Origin: an uncultured Eubacteriales bacterium
GTDB lineage: Bacteria; Bacillota; Clostridia; Christensenellales; Borkfalkiaceae
Length of the DNA stretch: 7,798 bases
Assembly (NCBI GenBank): GCA_902766475.1
Contig: CACXDQ010000131.1
Location: 1-7,798, forward strand
Direction: 5' to 3'
The translations under genes were made by a program, and so were the position numbers. The stretch's first letter is position 1. Each line of letters opens with the position of its first letter. The notes beneath the pieces are model-generated. The model was not told the origin of the DNA. It ran no database searches and saw only the letters and a program-made list of their open reading frames with translations. Positions 1-5,933 of this stretch are shown here, piece by piece.

Positions 1-5
1 AATCG

Positions 6-1304
6 ATGAAAAAGACTTTAAAATATATTATAATTTGCGTTGTCGTTGCGGGTTTAATGACGGGCAGTTTTTTCGGCGGGTACTTTTTAAGGGCTAAGAC
101 CGACCAGGATATCGTTTCGCTTAAATTCGTACTTGACACCTATAAAAAATACTACCTCGAAGAGAGCGACGATTATATCCGCATTATGGCGGAAAGCCTT
201 TTGGATAGATATTCCGCTTATTACTCTAAAGAGGACTACGAAATTCTTCAAAAGACAGCAAAAGGCGAGAGAGCGGGTATAGGCGTTTCATTTTATTCCA
301 ATACTTCGACAATCGCTTCCGTAAACGGAAATTCTCCGGCAGAAAATGCCGGCGTAAAAGCCGGAGGAACGATCGTCGGCATAACGTACGACGGGAAAGA
401 TTACGAAATTACCGATTACTCTTCGCTCAGCGAAACTCTTTCTCCAATAGAGAAAGATGTCGAGTTTACCGTAAAGATAGATTATAGCGGAGAAATTTCC
501 GAATATGTTTTGAAAAAAGCTGAATATAACGAAACTTTCGTCAAATATATGGATGAAAACGGAGCTTACCGCTTTGCCGACAGCAAAGAAAACGTCGGGC
601 AGATAGAGTTTACCGAGTGGGATAACGGCGAAAAAACGCAAATTCCGAGAGACGTCGGGTATATACAATTTTCGGCGTTCAACGGTCAAGCAGACGGTTT
701 ATTCGGCGCCGTCGGGCAAATAAAATACGCCCTCGATAAGTTTAAAAAGGACGGAAGATCTAAGCTTATATTCGATTTGAGAAACAACGGTGGCGGTTAT
801 ATAAGCATTATGAGAGATATAGCCTCGCACCTCATTAATGGACCAACGGGTGAAAAACAAGTTGTCGCAAAGGCAATTTATAAAGACGCTTCCGTTGAAA
901 ACTTTTACAGCGGAAAAGTAGATTACGATTCGTTCGGCTATAAACAAATAGTGTTTATCGCAAATGCAAATTCCGCCTCCGCATCGGAAGCGTTGATGGG
1001 CGCCGTATTCGATTACGACGAGGACGATATAGTGAAGTTGGTTTTGGAGCCTTTTAAGTCGGGCGACGCTTATATTTACAGAACTTACGGAAAGGGCATA
1101 ATGCAGACCACGTTTATAAATAACGGCGTGGGCGACGCATTGAGGCTTACCACTGCTAAAATATATTGGCCCGTATCGATCAAGACCATACACGGTGTGG
1201 GGCTTACAAAGTCGCTTTTAGGTGATAAATGCGTAGAAGCCGAGCCGGATAAAGGCGACTATGCCTTAAAAACGGCGATAAAATTAACCGAAAAAATTAC
1301 CTAA
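6..1304 (+). CDS. S41 family (C-terminal processing) serine peptidase, membrane-anchored
   Basis: Predicted 432-residue serine protease of the CtpA/Prc family, which trims or degrades exported proteins outside the membrane. Residues 1-8 are basic and about 7-28 are hydrophobic, so it looks anchored by an uncleaved signal or single membrane segment. A PDZ domain occupies roughly residues 88-175 (AGIGVSF, then SPAENAGVKAG). The protease core follows, with FDLRNNGGG at 256-264, the nucleophile motif SASASE at 323-328 (likely Ser325), the general-base Lys in YGKG (Lys363), and a C-terminal HGVGLT signature. The Ser-Lys spacing is 38 residues, whereas many CtpA proteins have about 25, so there is an insertion between them. 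Only five bases precede the ATG, so the ribosome site and promoter lie outside the window and a start further upstream cannot be excluded. The 3' end overlaps the convergent minus-strand gene by 21 bp. Substrate unknown. Confidence 0.93.
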   Translation: MKKTLKYIIICVVVAGLMTGSFFGGYFLRAKTDQDIVSLKFVLDTYKKYYLEESDDYIRIMAESLLDRYSAYYSKEDYEILQKTAKGERAGIGVSFYSNTSTIASVNGNSPAENAGVKAGGTIVGITYDGKDYEITDYSSLSETLSPIEKDVEFTVKIDYSGEISEYVLKKAEYNETFVKYMDENGAYRFADSKENVGQIEFTEWDNGEKTQIPRDVGYIQFSAFNGQADGLFGAVGQIKYALDKFKKDGRSKLIFDLRNNGGGYISIMRDIASHLINGPTGEKQVVAKAIYKDASVENFYSGKVDYDSFGYKQIVFIANANSASASEALMGAVFDYDEDDIVKLVLEPFKSGDAYIYRTYGKGIMQTTFINNGVGDALRLTTAKIYWPVSIKTIHGVGLTKSLLGDKCVEAEPDKGDYALKTAIKLTEKIT

Positions 1305-1694
1305 GCTTTCTTCGATCTCGCTTGGCGCAACAGATTTTATCGGATCGAGAAAATCGCTTTCCGGATCTACGCTTTCATTCGTTTCTTTTAAGCCGTTTTC
1401 TTTTTCTTCATCTTTACTTTCGGTATGAGATGATAAAAGAGAAACGGCTTTTAGTATTGTTTGAAGGTCTATATTTCCGCTTAACGCCGAGGAAAGCTCG
1501 TCTGACGAGAGAATGTCGATTATTTTCTGATTTACACCCAAAAGTTTTAAAACGGGAGCAAACGATTTATAATCGAGCCTTAAAAGTACGTCGAGAAGAT
1601 TTCCCGAATTATTACCGCCCAAAAACAACATTATCAAAAAAAACAACAAAATATTCATATTTACCAAAATAACATTTTTATATTTTTTCCGCAT
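1284..1694 (-). CDS. Small membrane-anchored hypothetical protein
   Basis: A 136-residue protein I cannot assign to a named family. A basic start (MRKKYK) is followed by one hydrophobic segment at about residues 13-27. Next comes a helical, leucine-rich part (about 32-90, including DVLLRLDYKSFAPVLKLLG and DLQTILKAVSLLSS), then an acidic, serine- and glutamate-rich tail likely to be disordered. The layout suggests one membrane anchor with a small helical domain. Met13 (start at 1658) is an alternative start that begins directly with the hydrophobic segment; neither start has a clear Shine-Dalgarno site. The opposite strand is also open for 116 codons, but its product is basic and low in structure, and this frame has the more protein-like composition. 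It overlaps the S41 gene tail-to-tail and is divergent from the 91-residue gene at 1722, 27 bp away. Function unknown. Confidence 0.7.
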   Translation of the reverse strand: MRKKYKNVILVNMNILLFFLIMLFLGGNNSGNLLDVLLRLDYKSFAPVLKLLGVNQKIIDILSSDELSSALSGNIDLQTILKAVSLLSSHTESKDEEKENGLKETNESVDPESDFLDPIKSVAPSEIEESLGNFFG

Positions 1695-1709
1695 AGATAT
1701 ATTTTAAGC

Positions 1710-1714
1710 GGAGG
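1710..1714 (+). promoter_or_regulatory. Shine-Dalgarno site of the 91-residue protein
   Basis: GGAGG seven bases upstream of the ATG at 1722. It fixes that start and shows that the + strand, not the minus-strand neighbour, owns this motif. Confidence 0.8.
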
Positions 1715-1721
1715 AAATCAT

Positions 1722-1997
1722 ATGAAAGATTTTAACGATTTTAAACCGAAGAGTAAAGAGAATTTAAGTTTAAACGGCGACGCAATGAGTAAGTTTACGG
1801 AACTTGCTTCAAAATTTGAAGGCAAAAGCAGCGACGAGCTTATTTCGGCAATAATTGCCGAAGCGGAAAAGGGGAGAAGGAACGGAACGCTTTCCGACAA
1901 AGATATAGACGACTTTGCTCGGACAATATCTCCGATGCTTACGGACATACAGAAAAAAGCGCTTAATGGAATTGTGAAAAAAATAAAGAAAATTTAA
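1722..1997 (+). CDS. Small conserved-looking hypothetical protein
   Basis: A 91-residue soluble, charged, mostly helical protein. Residues 25-45 contain FTELASKFEGKSSDELISAI and residues 50-75 contain KGRRNGTLSDKDIDDFARTI. The pattern resembles small uncharacterised proteins common in Clostridia that end in a 'PML-KQ-K-L-IV-KIK' helix; here the end is SPMLTDIQKKALNGIVKKIK. That resemblance is from memory and was not searched. No membrane segment, cysteine motif or catalytic signature is visible. A good GGAGG ribosome site at 1710-1714 sits seven bases before the ATG, so the start is secure. It is divergent from the small anchored protein at 1284-1694 and ends three bases before the convergent cysteine desulfurase. 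The divergent small neighbour may be a functional partner, which is inference only. Confidence 0.82.
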   Translation: MKDFNDFKPKSKENLSLNGDAMSKFTELASKFEGKSSDELISAIIAEAEKGRRNGTLSDKDIDDFARTISPMLTDIQKKALNGIVKKIKKI

Positions 1998-2000
1998 TGA

Positions 2001-3128
2001 TCATATTTTAGAAATTTCATTCAGCGCATATATAAGGGATGAAATTTCTTTTTTGTTGTTGTTTACGGACAAGCTTACCCTTACTAAGCCGTCTTTATCT
2101 GTCTTTAAAAACTTATGCATTAGCGGCGCACAGTGGAAACCGCCTCTTACGGCAATATCGTATCTGTCGTTTAATATTCCGCTTAGCTCCTGTGATGAAT
2201 AGTAATCGTGGGAAAAAGATATGATGCCGCTTTCGTTTGAATTTGAAAAAACTTTTAAAAACTCAATATTTTTCAAAGATTTTATAATGTTTTCCGTCAT
2301 ACATAACATTGAATACGATATCTTGTTTATCTCGCTTTGTAGATGTTTTATTCCCCATAAAAGAGAATTTATAGAAGGGAGGTTAAGCGTTCCGGCTTCA
2401 AGCCTTTCCGGATAATCGGCGGGCATATTTTCGTTGAACGTGTCTATCCCCGTGCCGCCGAAAACGGTCGGTGATAAATTGACGTCTTTACCCAATATCA
2501 AAGCTCCGACTCCTTGAACGGACAATAGCCCCTTATGTCCGGCAACGCATAAAACGTCGATATTTTGTTTGGAGATATTTATCGGTACGTGTCCTGCGGC
2601 TTGCGCTCCGTCAACTATAAAGCATATGTTGCTTCCGTAAAGCTTTTTCCCGATTTCCTCGAAATCATTCTTTTGCCCCGTAACGTTTGAAACGGCGTTT
2701 ACTATTACGCCGGCAGTGTTTTTCTTTATATGAGGCATAATATCTTCAAACATAATTCTGTCTGTTTTCGGCTCGACTATCGTCAGTTCGATCGTGTTTC
2801 TTCTCTTCAATTCGTATAGAGGTCTTAATACGGAGTTGTGTTCCGTAACCGTCGTGATAACGTGATCTCCATCCTTGAATTTTCCGAATATGGCGGCGTT
2901 GAGTGCGGCGGTGCAGTTATGTGTGAATATGATTTTAGACGGATCGTCTGCGCCGAAAAAATCGCATAGTGTTTTTCTTGCCGAATAAATTATTTTTTCT
3001 GCCTCAATGGAAAGTTTGTGTCCGCTTCTCCCTGCGTTTGCCCTTAAATTATTCATTGCGTAAATCGCCGCTTCTATCGATTTTTTGGGTTTATAGCCGC
3101 CCGTTGCGGCATTGTCAAAATAAATCAT
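2001..3128 (-). CDS. Cysteine desulfurase family protein (class V aminotransferase fold, EF2568-like)
   Basis: Predicted PLP enzyme of 375 residues that removes sulfur from cysteine (or selenium from selenocysteine) as an enzyme-bound persulfide. Visible features are the N-terminal YFDNAATG, His97 in TEHNSVLRP (cofactor stacking), Asp173 and Gln176 in VDGAQAAGH, the PLP lysine Lys199 in AGHKG, and the catalytic Cys333 in RGGFHCAPLMH. RGGFHCA resembles the short-loop SufS-type site rather than the long IscS loop. Length and the 'AVRGGFHCAPL' end fit the TIGR01977 (EF2568) subgroup, whose physiological role is not settled. No iscU, sufU or sufBCD gene is in view. It is divergent from the DUF3343 gene. 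The ATG at 3128 has only a weak AGG-type ribosome site about six bases upstream, but it begins exactly at the family's usual N-terminus. Confidence 0.92.
   Translation of the reverse strand: MIYFDNAATGGYKPKKSIEAAIYAMNNLRANAGRSGHKLSIEAEKIIYSARKTLCDFFGADDPSKIIFTHNCTAALNAAIFGKFKDGDHVITTVTEHNSVLRPLYELKRRNTIELTIVEPKTDRIMFEDIMPHIKKNTAGVIVNAVSNVTGQKNDFEEIGKKLYGSNICFIVDGAQAAGHVPINISKQNIDVLCVAGHKGLLSVQGVGALILGKDVNLSPTVFGGTGIDTFNENMPADYPERLEAGTLNLPSINSLLWGIKHLQSEINKISYSMLCMTENIIKSLKNIEFLKVFSNSNESGIISFSHDYYSSQELSGILNDRYDIAVRGGFHCAPLMHKFLKTDKDGLVRVSLSVNNNKKEISSLIYALNEISKI
2010..2061 (+). terminator. Possible intrinsic terminator downstream of the 91-residue gene
   Basis: An 11-bp perfect inverted repeat (AGAAATTTCAT at 2010-2020, ATGAAATTTCT at 2039-2049) with an 18-nt loop leads into a T-rich run (TTTTTTGTTGTTGTTT). 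It lies 13 bp after the stop codon at 1997 and inside the 3' end of the convergent desulfurase gene. The stem is AT-rich and the loop long, so it would be a weak terminator. It could be partly fortuitous, because the minus strand encodes Lys/Glu/Ile/Ser-rich sequence there. Confidence 0.45.
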
Positions 3129-3157
3129 ATTTACCTATATTTTTTAAATGCTCCATA

Positions 3158-3183
3158 AAGCAAGCATTTTTATTTATGTTATA
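3158..3183 (+). repeat. Direct repeat, copy 1 (26 bp perfect, within a longer imperfect repeat)
   Basis: Bases 3158-3183 are identical to 3292-3317, 134 bp downstream. Including the imperfect left flank, the similarity runs about 3146-3183 against 3280-3317, and AAATGC-N12-GCATTT is preserved in both copies. It begins with AAGCAAGCATTTTT and ends in TGTTATA. Copy 1 continues to TGTTATACT, an extended -10-like element. Confidence 0.9.
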
Positions 3184-3185
3184 CT
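3177..3185 (+). promoter_or_regulatory. Extended -10 promoter element in repeat copy 1
   Basis: TGTTATACT: a TG one base upstream of a TATACT -10. No good -35 hexamer is placed 16-18 bp upstream, which is usual for extended -10 promoters. Transcription would start near 3192, rightward, into the region between the repeats. Confidence 0.45.
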
Positions 3186-3275
3186 GCAAGCGTATGTTTG
3201 CTAAGCGCAAACAAAAACCTGTGGTTTTACCGAACTTTTCTGTTGAAAACTTCGGACGTTTTTCTAAAAGCAATC

Positions 3276-3310
3276 ATAAAAATGCCCTTGCAAGCAAGCA
3301 TTTTTATTTA
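3276..3310 (+). terminator. Strong hairpin, possible terminator or operator, overlapping repeat copy 2
   Basis: Ten-bp perfect arms (ATAAAAATGC at 3276-3285, GCATTTTTAT at 3298-3307) enclose a 12-nt loop that contains a further TTG/CAA pairing. The A-rich left arm and T-rich right arm look like an intrinsic terminator for a transcript from the upstream -10 at 3180. The same dyad sits just upstream of the second -10, so a protein-binding operator is equally possible. Confidence 0.4.
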
Positions 3311-3317
3311 TGTTATA
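3292..3317 (+). repeat. Direct repeat, copy 2 (26 bp perfect)
   Basis: Second copy of the repeat at 3158-3183. Copy 2 continues to TGTTATAAT, a perfect -10 with an upstream TG, and lies upstream of the DUF3343 gene. Its left half is also the right arm of the hairpin at 3276-3307. Confidence 0.9.
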
Positions 3318-3319
3318 AT
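3311..3319 (+). promoter_or_regulatory. Extended -10 promoter for the DUF3343 gene
   Basis: TGTTATAAT: perfect TATAAT at 3314-3319 with a TG at the extended -10 position. A possible TTGCAA at 3288-3293 is spaced 20 bp, too far for a standard -35. Predicted start of transcription is about 3326, giving a 5' leader of about 40 nt that includes AAGGAG at 3351-3356. Confidence 0.65.
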
Positions 3320-3366
3320 ATATTATATTAGCGAATCAAAAGAAAATACCAAGGAGAATTACGCTG

Positions 3367-3624
3367 ATGATATATTGTATTGCGGTTTTGAAATCGAGGA
3401 CGATGGTATATGAGCTTGCGGACGCTTTGTCTTACGGCGGTTTGCAGTATTCCATTATAAATACGCCCACAAGGGCGCATATCGGTTGCGGATTGTCGAT
3501 AAAATTTTCTTGCCCGTACAAATCGAGAGTTGAAGAGATATGCTTTAACCGAGGGCTAAGCGGTCACGTTGCATTTTACAGAGTTGAAAACAGAGGTCTT
3601 TCAATGTCTGTTACGAGAATTTGA
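3367..3624 (+). CDS. DUF3343 (putative Se/S carrier-like) protein
   Basis: An 85-residue protein that matches the DUF3343 family pattern (Pfam family described as Se/S carrier-like). It has a short beta strand (IYCIAVLKS), a helix (VYELADALSYGGLQYSII), the signature TPTRAHIGCGLSIKF around Cys41, and a second helix before a final strand. In DUF3343 proteins the cysteine in the S-x-C-G-like turn is the candidate persulfide or selenopersulfide carrier. The biochemical role is not firmly established. Its divergent neighbour is an EF2568-type cysteine desulfurase, the kind of enzyme that could load it, and genes of these two types are often close together in Clostridia (recalled, not searched). 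AAGGAG ten bases before the ATG supports this start. The C-terminal 15-20 residues beyond the domain are unremarkable. Confidence 0.8.
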   Translation: MIYCIAVLKSRTMVYELADALSYGGLQYSIINTPTRAHIGCGLSIKFSCPYKSRVEEICFNRGLSGHVAFYRVENRGLSMSVTRI

Positions 3625-3660
3625 CGCCATAAATCTTTATTTTTTATTTTTAGCCCGATT

Positions 3661-3675
3661 TTATTTGTGAAATAA
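3661..3675. repeat. Short dyad overlapping the nth -35 region
   Basis: TTATTTGTGAAATAA: six-bp arms around GTG, followed on + by CCTTTTTT. It overlaps the -35 hexamer of the nth promoter, so it may be an operator or, less likely, a very weak terminator for the DUF3343 gene. It has no G or C in the arms. Confidence 0.35.
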
Positions 3676-3693
3676 CCTTTTTTATGATAAAAT
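3665..3693 (+). promoter_or_regulatory. Promoter of the nth-obg-yhbY operon
   Basis: TTGTGA (3665-3670), a 17-bp spacer, then TAAAAT (3688-3693), with a TG at the extended -10 position (3685-3686). Transcription would start near 3700, about 24 nt before the ATG of nth, with GGAG at 3714-3717 in the leader. Confidence 0.7.
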
Positions 3694-3723
3694 ATTATTG
3701 AAATTTTACTTTCGGAGAAAGTT

Positions 3724-4356
3724 ATGAACGGTAAAAAGGCGCTCGAAATAACAGAGATACTTGAAAAGACTTATCCCAACGCAAAACCTGCTTTAACTTA
3801 CGGCAGTGTTTTTGAGCTTCTCGTTGCGGTTATTTTGTCTGCTCAGTGTACCGACGAGCGAGTAAATAAGGTTACCGATGTACTCTTTAAGAGGGCGAAC
3901 ACTCCGCAAGAAATGGCAAAGATGAATATCGAAGAGCTTGAAAAATATATTTTTTCCTGCGGGCTCTATCACAGCAAAGCGGAACACATTATTTCGGCGT
4001 CAAAGGATATAGTAGAGAAGTTCAACGGCGAAGTTCCGTCGGATCTCGAAAATCTCAGGTCGCTCGCCGGCGTCGGAAGAAAGACGGCTAACGTCGTTTA
4101 CAGCGTTGGGTTTAACGGAAACGCAATAGCCGTGGACACGCACGTTTTCAGAGTGGCGGGAAGAATAGGGCTTTCAAAGGGCAAAAATCCGCTTGCTACC
4201 GAAAAAGATCTGATGAAGAGAATACCCGAAAACGAATGGTCTAAAATGCACCATTGTTTGATCTGGCACGGTAGAAAGGTTTGTTCGGCTCGAAAACCAA
4301 ATTGTAAAGGATGTTCGATATCTTCGCTTTGCGAATACAAGAATAAGGAATTATAA
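3724..4356 (+). CDS. nth: Endonuclease III (DNA glycosylase/AP lyase)
   Basis: A 210-residue base-excision repair enzyme that removes oxidised pyrimidines and nicks the DNA at the resulting abasic site by beta-elimination. The helix-hairpin-helix runs through LRSLAGVGRKTANVV, with the catalytic lysine Lys120. Asp138 sits in VDTHVFRV. The [4Fe-4S] cluster ligands are Cys187, Cys194, Cys197 and Cys203 with spacing C-x6-C-x2-C-x5-C. As I recall it, these positions carry the same numbers as in E. coli Nth, so the protein is full length. The Fe-S cluster gives a loose link to the nearby cysteine desulfurase, though they are separate transcription units. The ATG at 3724 follows GGAG by six bases. 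The stop lies one base before the obg start, so the two are almost certainly co-transcribed. Confidence 0.97.
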   Translation: MNGKKALEITEILEKTYPNAKPALTYGSVFELLVAVILSAQCTDERVNKVTDVLFKRANTPQEMAKMNIEELEKYIFSCGLYHSKAEHIISASKDIVEKFNGEVPSDLENLRSLAGVGRKTANVVYSVGFNGNAIAVDTHVFRVAGRIGLSKGKNPLATEKDLMKRIPENEWSKMHHCLIWHGRKVCSARKPNCKGCSISSLCEYKNKEL

Positions 4357-4357
4357 T

Positions 4358-5626
4358 ATGTTTGTTGATAAAGAGAGTATTTTATTGAAGTCGGGCGACG
4401 GCGGCGACGGAATGACTTCGTTTATGCGCTATAAAGGCGTTGCGAACGGCGGTCCCGACGGCGGCGACGGCGGCAGAGGCGGAAACGTTTATTTTGTCGG
4501 CGACAGACACAAGACAAGTTTGCTTGAATTCCACTTCAAGCATAAATATGTTGCCGGAAACGGCGGTAAGGGCGAGCCCAATAACAGACACGGTAAGGAT
4601 GGCGAGGACATTTATATCGGTGTTCCGCTCGGTACGGTCGTAAAGGACAGCGAAAGCGGAAAGATAATCTGCGATATTTATTACGACGGTGAGCGGCACC
4701 TCGTCTTAGAGGGCGGAAGCGGCGGTAAGGGTAACGTCAGATTTTGCACGAGCAGACGGCACGCACCTCACTTTTCCCAGACGGGCGAAAAAACCGAAAT
4801 AAAGAAGGTTATTTTGGAGCTTAAAACGATAGCCGACGTTGGGCTGATAGGCTTTCCTAACGTCGGAAAATCTACGCTTCTTTCAAAAATTTCCGGGGCA
4901 AAACCTAAGATTGCCGACTATCATTTCACGACTTTATCTCCTAATTTAGGCGTTGTCAAACACTATGACGATAGCTTTGTATGTGCGGATATTCCGGGGC
5001 TTATAGAGGGTGCCGCCGACGGTGCCGGGCTCGGCATTGAGTTTTTAAGACACATCGAGAGAACGAGAATGCTTGTTCACATCGTCGATATATCGGGGAT
5101 AGAGGGCAGAGATCCTTACGAGGATTATAAGCAGATAAATAAGGAGCTTAAAAAATACTCCAAAGAGCTTGCTAAAAGACCTCAGATCATTGTTTTAAAC
5201 AAATGCGACATCTACGGCGCCGATGAGAATATAAAAGCATTTAAAAAGCGCCTTAATTACAGGCGCAAAGTGTTTACCGTTTCAGCCGTAAAAGGCGAGG
5301 GGCTTAAAGAGCTTATCGATGAGATAATGAAGATTTTAAGCACTCTTCCTGCGCCTAAGCCGATCGAACATGAAGAATTTAAGTATGAAAAGGCTAATCC
5401 TACCGAGTATAACATAGAATACGACAAAGAGGATAACGTATATATCGTCGACGGCCCCATTGTCAAGCTATTGACGAGAAACGTCGTTTTGAACGATATG
5501 GATTCGCTTGCGTATATGCAGAAAACTTTGAAGTATTACGGGGTTATAGACGGGTTGAGAAGAAAGGGCGCAAAAGACGGTGATACCGTTATAATAGGTG
5601 ATATAGAATTTGATTTTGTCGATTAA
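4358..5626 (+). CDS. obg: Obg family GTPase (ObgE/CgtA)
   Basis: An essential-type GTPase of 422 residues that acts in late 50S subunit assembly and in growth and stress control. The N-terminal glycine-rich Obg fold covers residues 1-158 (KSGDGGDGMTSF, GGPDGGDGGRGG, LEGGSGGKGN). The G domain follows, with G1 GFPNVGKST (165-173), switch I FTTLSPNLG (about 190-198), G3 DIPGLIEGA (211-219), G4 NKCD (281-284) and G5 SAVKGEG (309-315). Residues about 345-422 form the OCT domain found in Gram-positive Obg proteins. All motifs are intact and the length is typical. An AAGGAA ribosome site seven bases before the ATG lies inside the end of nth, one base from its stop, suggesting coupled translation. 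It is followed by yhbY after 10 bp. Confidence 0.97.
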   Translation: MFVDKESILLKSGDGGDGMTSFMRYKGVANGGPDGGDGGRGGNVYFVGDRHKTSLLEFHFKHKYVAGNGGKGEPNNRHGKDGEDIYIGVPLGTVVKDSESGKIICDIYYDGERHLVLEGGSGGKGNVRFCTSRRHAPHFSQTGEKTEIKKVILELKTIADVGLIGFPNVGKSTLLSKISGAKPKIADYHFTTLSPNLGVVKHYDDSFVCADIPGLIEGAADGAGLGIEFLRHIERTRMLVHIVDISGIEGRDPYEDYKQINKELKKYSKELAKRPQIIVLNKCDIYGADENIKAFKKRLNYRRKVFTVSAVKGEGLKELIDEIMKILSTLPAPKPIEHEEFKYEKANPTEYNIEYDKEDNVYIVDGPIVKLLTRNVVLNDMDSLAYMQKTLKYYGVIDGLRRKGAKDGDTVIIGDIEFDFVD

Positions 5627-5636
5627 AGGAGAAAAT

Positions 5637-5933
5637 ATGTTTACGTCAAAACAGAGAAGCAAGCTCCGCTCGCTTGCGCAAAATATCGAACCGATAGGGC
5701 AGATAGGAAAGGGTGGTTTAAGCGACAGTATGATTTCAGGGCTTTCCGACGCTCTTGAAAAAAGAGAACTTATCAAGGTGTCGGTTTTGAGAAATTCCGA
5801 TGATGATGCAAAATATGTTGCCGAAGATCTCGCAAAAGCCCTTCGTGCGGAAGTGGTATGCGTCGTGGGACATAAAATCGTATTGTACAGATTGAGCCAT
5901 AAAGACGGTGTTAAACATATAAATTTTGATTAA
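5637..5933 (+). CDS. yhbY: YhbY family ribosome assembly RNA-binding protein (CRM domain)
   Basis: A 98-residue single CRM-domain protein that binds pre-50S ribosomal particles. Residues 3-15 (TSKQRSKLRSLAQ) and the loop IGQIGKGGLS at 20-29, with its conserved GKGG, are the family hallmark. The rest is the expected alternating helix and strand pattern (SGLSDALEKRELIKVSVLR, then VVCVVGHKIVLYR). The open frame continues back to an ATG at 5610, but the start at 5637 has AGGAG five bases upstream and begins at the family's usual N-terminus. It lies 10 bp after obg, and the two share a role in large-subunit maturation. The 3' end overlaps the convergent membrane-protein gene by 23 bp. Confidence 0.95.
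   Translation: MFTSKQRSKLRSLAQNIEPIGQIGKGGLSDSMISGLSDALEKRELIKVSVLRNSDDDAKYVAEDLAKALRAEVVCVVGHKIVLYRLSHKDGVKHINFD

Larger units (their letters stand above)
3129..3366. other. Divergent intergenic region between desulfurase and DUF3343 genes
   Basis: 238 bp without a convincing gene. It holds two copies of a stem-loop plus promoter element (3146-3185 and 3280-3319), two small hairpins between them (3196-3212, stem GTTTGC/GCAAAC; 3214-3228, stem AAAACC/GGTTTT), and the DUF3343 ribosome site at 3351-3356. The two -10 elements both point right. I could not identify a convincing promoter for the leftward desulfurase gene. Confidence 0.7.

Noticed and set aside
699..1193. 164-codon open frame on - within the S41 gene
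   Set aside because: It lies wholly antisense to a gene with clear PDZ and protease motifs; the product is cysteine- and tyrosine-rich without family features.
1322..1672. 116-codon open frame on + opposite the small anchored protein
   Set aside because: The product is rich in Arg, Leu and Phe with no domain-like pattern and no ribosome site, whereas the minus-strand frame gives a sensible anchor plus helical domain.
3158..3317. CRISPR-like repeat pair
   Set aside because: Only two copies, 134 bp apart, containing promoter elements and without regular spacers or cas genes.
3158..3317. Miniature transposable element bounded by the repeats
   Set aside because: The repeats are direct rather than terminal inverted, no target-site duplication is evident, and both copies carry a functional-looking -10 at the same place.
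3194..3331. 45-codon frame with its ATG two bases after the predicted start of the repeat copy 1 promoter
   Set aside because: A near-leaderless microprotein is conceivable, but the peptide has no recognisable features, no ribosome site, and runs through the repeat and hairpin; a non-coding RNA or leader explains the region better.
4382..4699. 105-codon open frame on - opposite the Obg glycine-rich domain
   Set aside because: The Ala/Val-rich product is the expected antisense of GGC/GGT glycine and GAC/GAT aspartate codons; not a gene.
5610..5636. Upstream ATG extending YhbY by nine residues
   Set aside because: It lies inside the end of obg and has no ribosome site, while the ATG at 5637 has AGGAG at good spacing.
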